Of a stretch of 44,675 nucleotides of DNA, positions 43,401 through 44,675 are shown piece after piece; the first letter of the stretch is position 1; every line of letters begins with the position of its first letter. The stretch comes from Candidatus Parcubacteria bacterium (lineage in GTDB: Bacteria; Patescibacteriota; Minisyncoccia; Phycocordibacterales; UBA918), in NCBI GenBank assembly GCA_021731405.1, contig JAKFXN010000003.1, forward strand, positions 1-44,675. The letters are read 5' to 3'. The position numbers were made by a program, and so were the translations under genes. The notes under the pieces are model-generated. The model saw nothing but the letters and a program-made list of their open reading frames with translations, ran no database searches and had not been told where the DNA came from.

Positions 43401-44675
43401 ATGTCGATTTTTGAGGTTTTGCCTGAGCTTTCTACAGATGCTGAAATAGAGCTTGCTTCGTACAATACGTGGCTCAAGCAGCTACTATATAACCGAAACA
43501 TTTCCTCTAGAGAAGAGGCAGAAGACTACCTGCATCCGTCTTACGAGACACATCTCCATGATCCGTTCTTGCTGCACGACATGGAAAAAGCAGTAACAAG
43601 AATCCTTAAGGCGATTGCTTCAAATCAAAAGATAGTTATTTATAGTGACTATGACTGTGACGGTATTCCAGGAGCAGTAGTCCTTCACGACTTTTTTACA
43701 GCAATTGGATTTACGAACTTTTTTAATCATATTCCCCATCGACATTATGATGGGTTTGGCCTAAGCGAAAAGGCTGTTTTGAAACTGCACGAAGAACAAA
43801 TCCCTTCACTCATTATTACTATTGATTGTGGAACCACTGACATAGAAGCAGTTGCCTGTGCCAATAAGCTTGGCATAGATGTGATTATCACTGACCACCA
43901 TGAACCAAAGGCAACGCTACCCGAAGCGGTCGCGGTAGTAAATCCTAAAGTTGGCGATACCTACCCCTTCGATGGTATTTGTGGTGCGGCAGTTATCTTT
44001 AAAATGGTACAAGCGCTTATTGTTAAAGGAGGTTTTCCGATAGCACCGGGGCAGGAAAAATGGTGGCTTGATATGGTGGGCTTAGCGACTATCGCTGACA
44101 TGGTTCCACTGCGTGATGAGAATCGCGTGCTCGCGCACTACGGACTTACCGTCCTCCGCAAATCTAGGCGACCAGGTCTGCAGCAGTTGCTTCGAAAACA
44201 AAAAGCGAGTCAAAAGTATTTAAGTGAAGATGATATTGGATTTACTATTGGACCTCGTATCAACGCTGCTTCACGTATGGATACTCCAGAAGATGCGTTC
44301 CATCTACTTGCTACCAAAGACGAAAGTGAAGCAGGGGAGCGTTTGATGCATCTTGAAAAGCTAAATACTGATAGGAAATCAGCAGTGGCTTTGATGACTA
44401 AAGAAGTACATGTACGGATCAAAGCAAAAGAAGAATTACCAGCTGTGTTGGTGATGGGCAACCCAGAGTGGAGACCGTCACTGGTTGGGCTGGCTGCAAA
44501 TAAGTTGGCAGAGGAACACAATCGACCCGCATTTTTGTGGGGACGCGACGGTAATGGAGTATGCAAAGGCTCGTGTCGGTCTGGCGGCGGGATTAGTGTA
44601 GTAAAGCTCATGGAAGTTATTCCAGAGTTCTTTTACGAATTTGGCGGGCATCATATGTCAGGAGGGTTTTCAGTT
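43401..44675 (+). CDS. recJ: single-stranded-DNA exonuclease RecJ (3' truncated by window)
   Basis: IYSDYDCDGIPGAVVLHDF, IDCGTTDIEA, ITDHHEPKATLP, GGHHMSGGFSV; open to window end, hence absent from ORF track. Confidence 0.92.
   Translation, partial: MSIFEVLPELSTDAEIELASYNTWLKQLLYNRNISSREEAEDYLHPSYETHLHDPFLLHDMEKAVTRILKAIASNQKIVIYSDYDCDGIPGAVVLHDFFTAIGFTNFFNHIPHRHYDGFGLSEKAVLKLHEEQIPSLIITIDCGTTDIEAVACANKLGIDVIITDHHEPKATLPEAVAVVNPKVGDTYPFDGICGAAVIFKMVQALIVKGGFPIAPGQEKWWLDMVGLATIADMVPLRDENRVLAHYGLTVLRKSRRPGLQQLLRKQKASQKYLSEDDIGFTIGPRINAASRMDTPEDAFHLLATKDESEAGERLMHLEKLNTDRKSAVALMTKEVHVRIKAKEELPAVLVMGNPEWRPSLVGLAANKLAEEHNRPAFLWGRDGNGVCKGSCRSGGGISVVKLMEVIPEFFYEFGGHHMSGGFSV

Overview
The window looks like a chromosomal segment from a small-genome, Candidate Phyla Radiation (Patescibacteria)-like bacterium; this is inferred from gene content and was not searched. 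Housekeeping genes: cca, xth, csp, hup, rny, clpP, tig, ppa, nusA, tpiA, pgk, HIT, recJ (truncated at the right edge). Other loci: a type IV pilus operon, an ECF sigma/DUF5667 pair, and a tandem M14 carboxypeptidase pair. There are four tRNAs: Arg-TCG, Gly-GCC, Pro-TGG (minus strand) and Gly-TCC.

The most unusual signal is a family of structured, non-coding elements attached to these tRNA genes. Each 3' element starts at the tRNA 3' end with a long hairpin that includes a terminator. It then carries a reverse-complement copy of that tRNA's T-arm/acceptor strand. In four copies this is interrupted at the T-arm/acceptor junction by a 25-26 nt hairpin whose stem sequence differs in each copy. 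A conserved core with a GAGYGNARCGA-type loop follows, then a direct copy of the same tRNA 3' end. Copies occur in tandem at tRNA-Gly(GCC). At tRNA-Gly(TCC) two copies bracket an orphan gene. Two tRNAs (Arg, Gly-TCC) also have a related 5' element carrying direct and inverted copies of the tRNA 5' end plus a 49-nt segment in which all six substitutions are compensatory.

Other signals: parS-like palindromes and DnaA-box-like motifs at 7.4-13.6 kb; leaderless-type promoters for native genes versus six orphan ORFs with strong Shine-Dalgarno sequences; a probable multi-hairpin ncRNA near 24.0 kb; a predicted dead M14 paralogue; and a membrane-anchored Clp ATPase with a degenerate first AAA module. 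All coordinates and alignments were done by eye.
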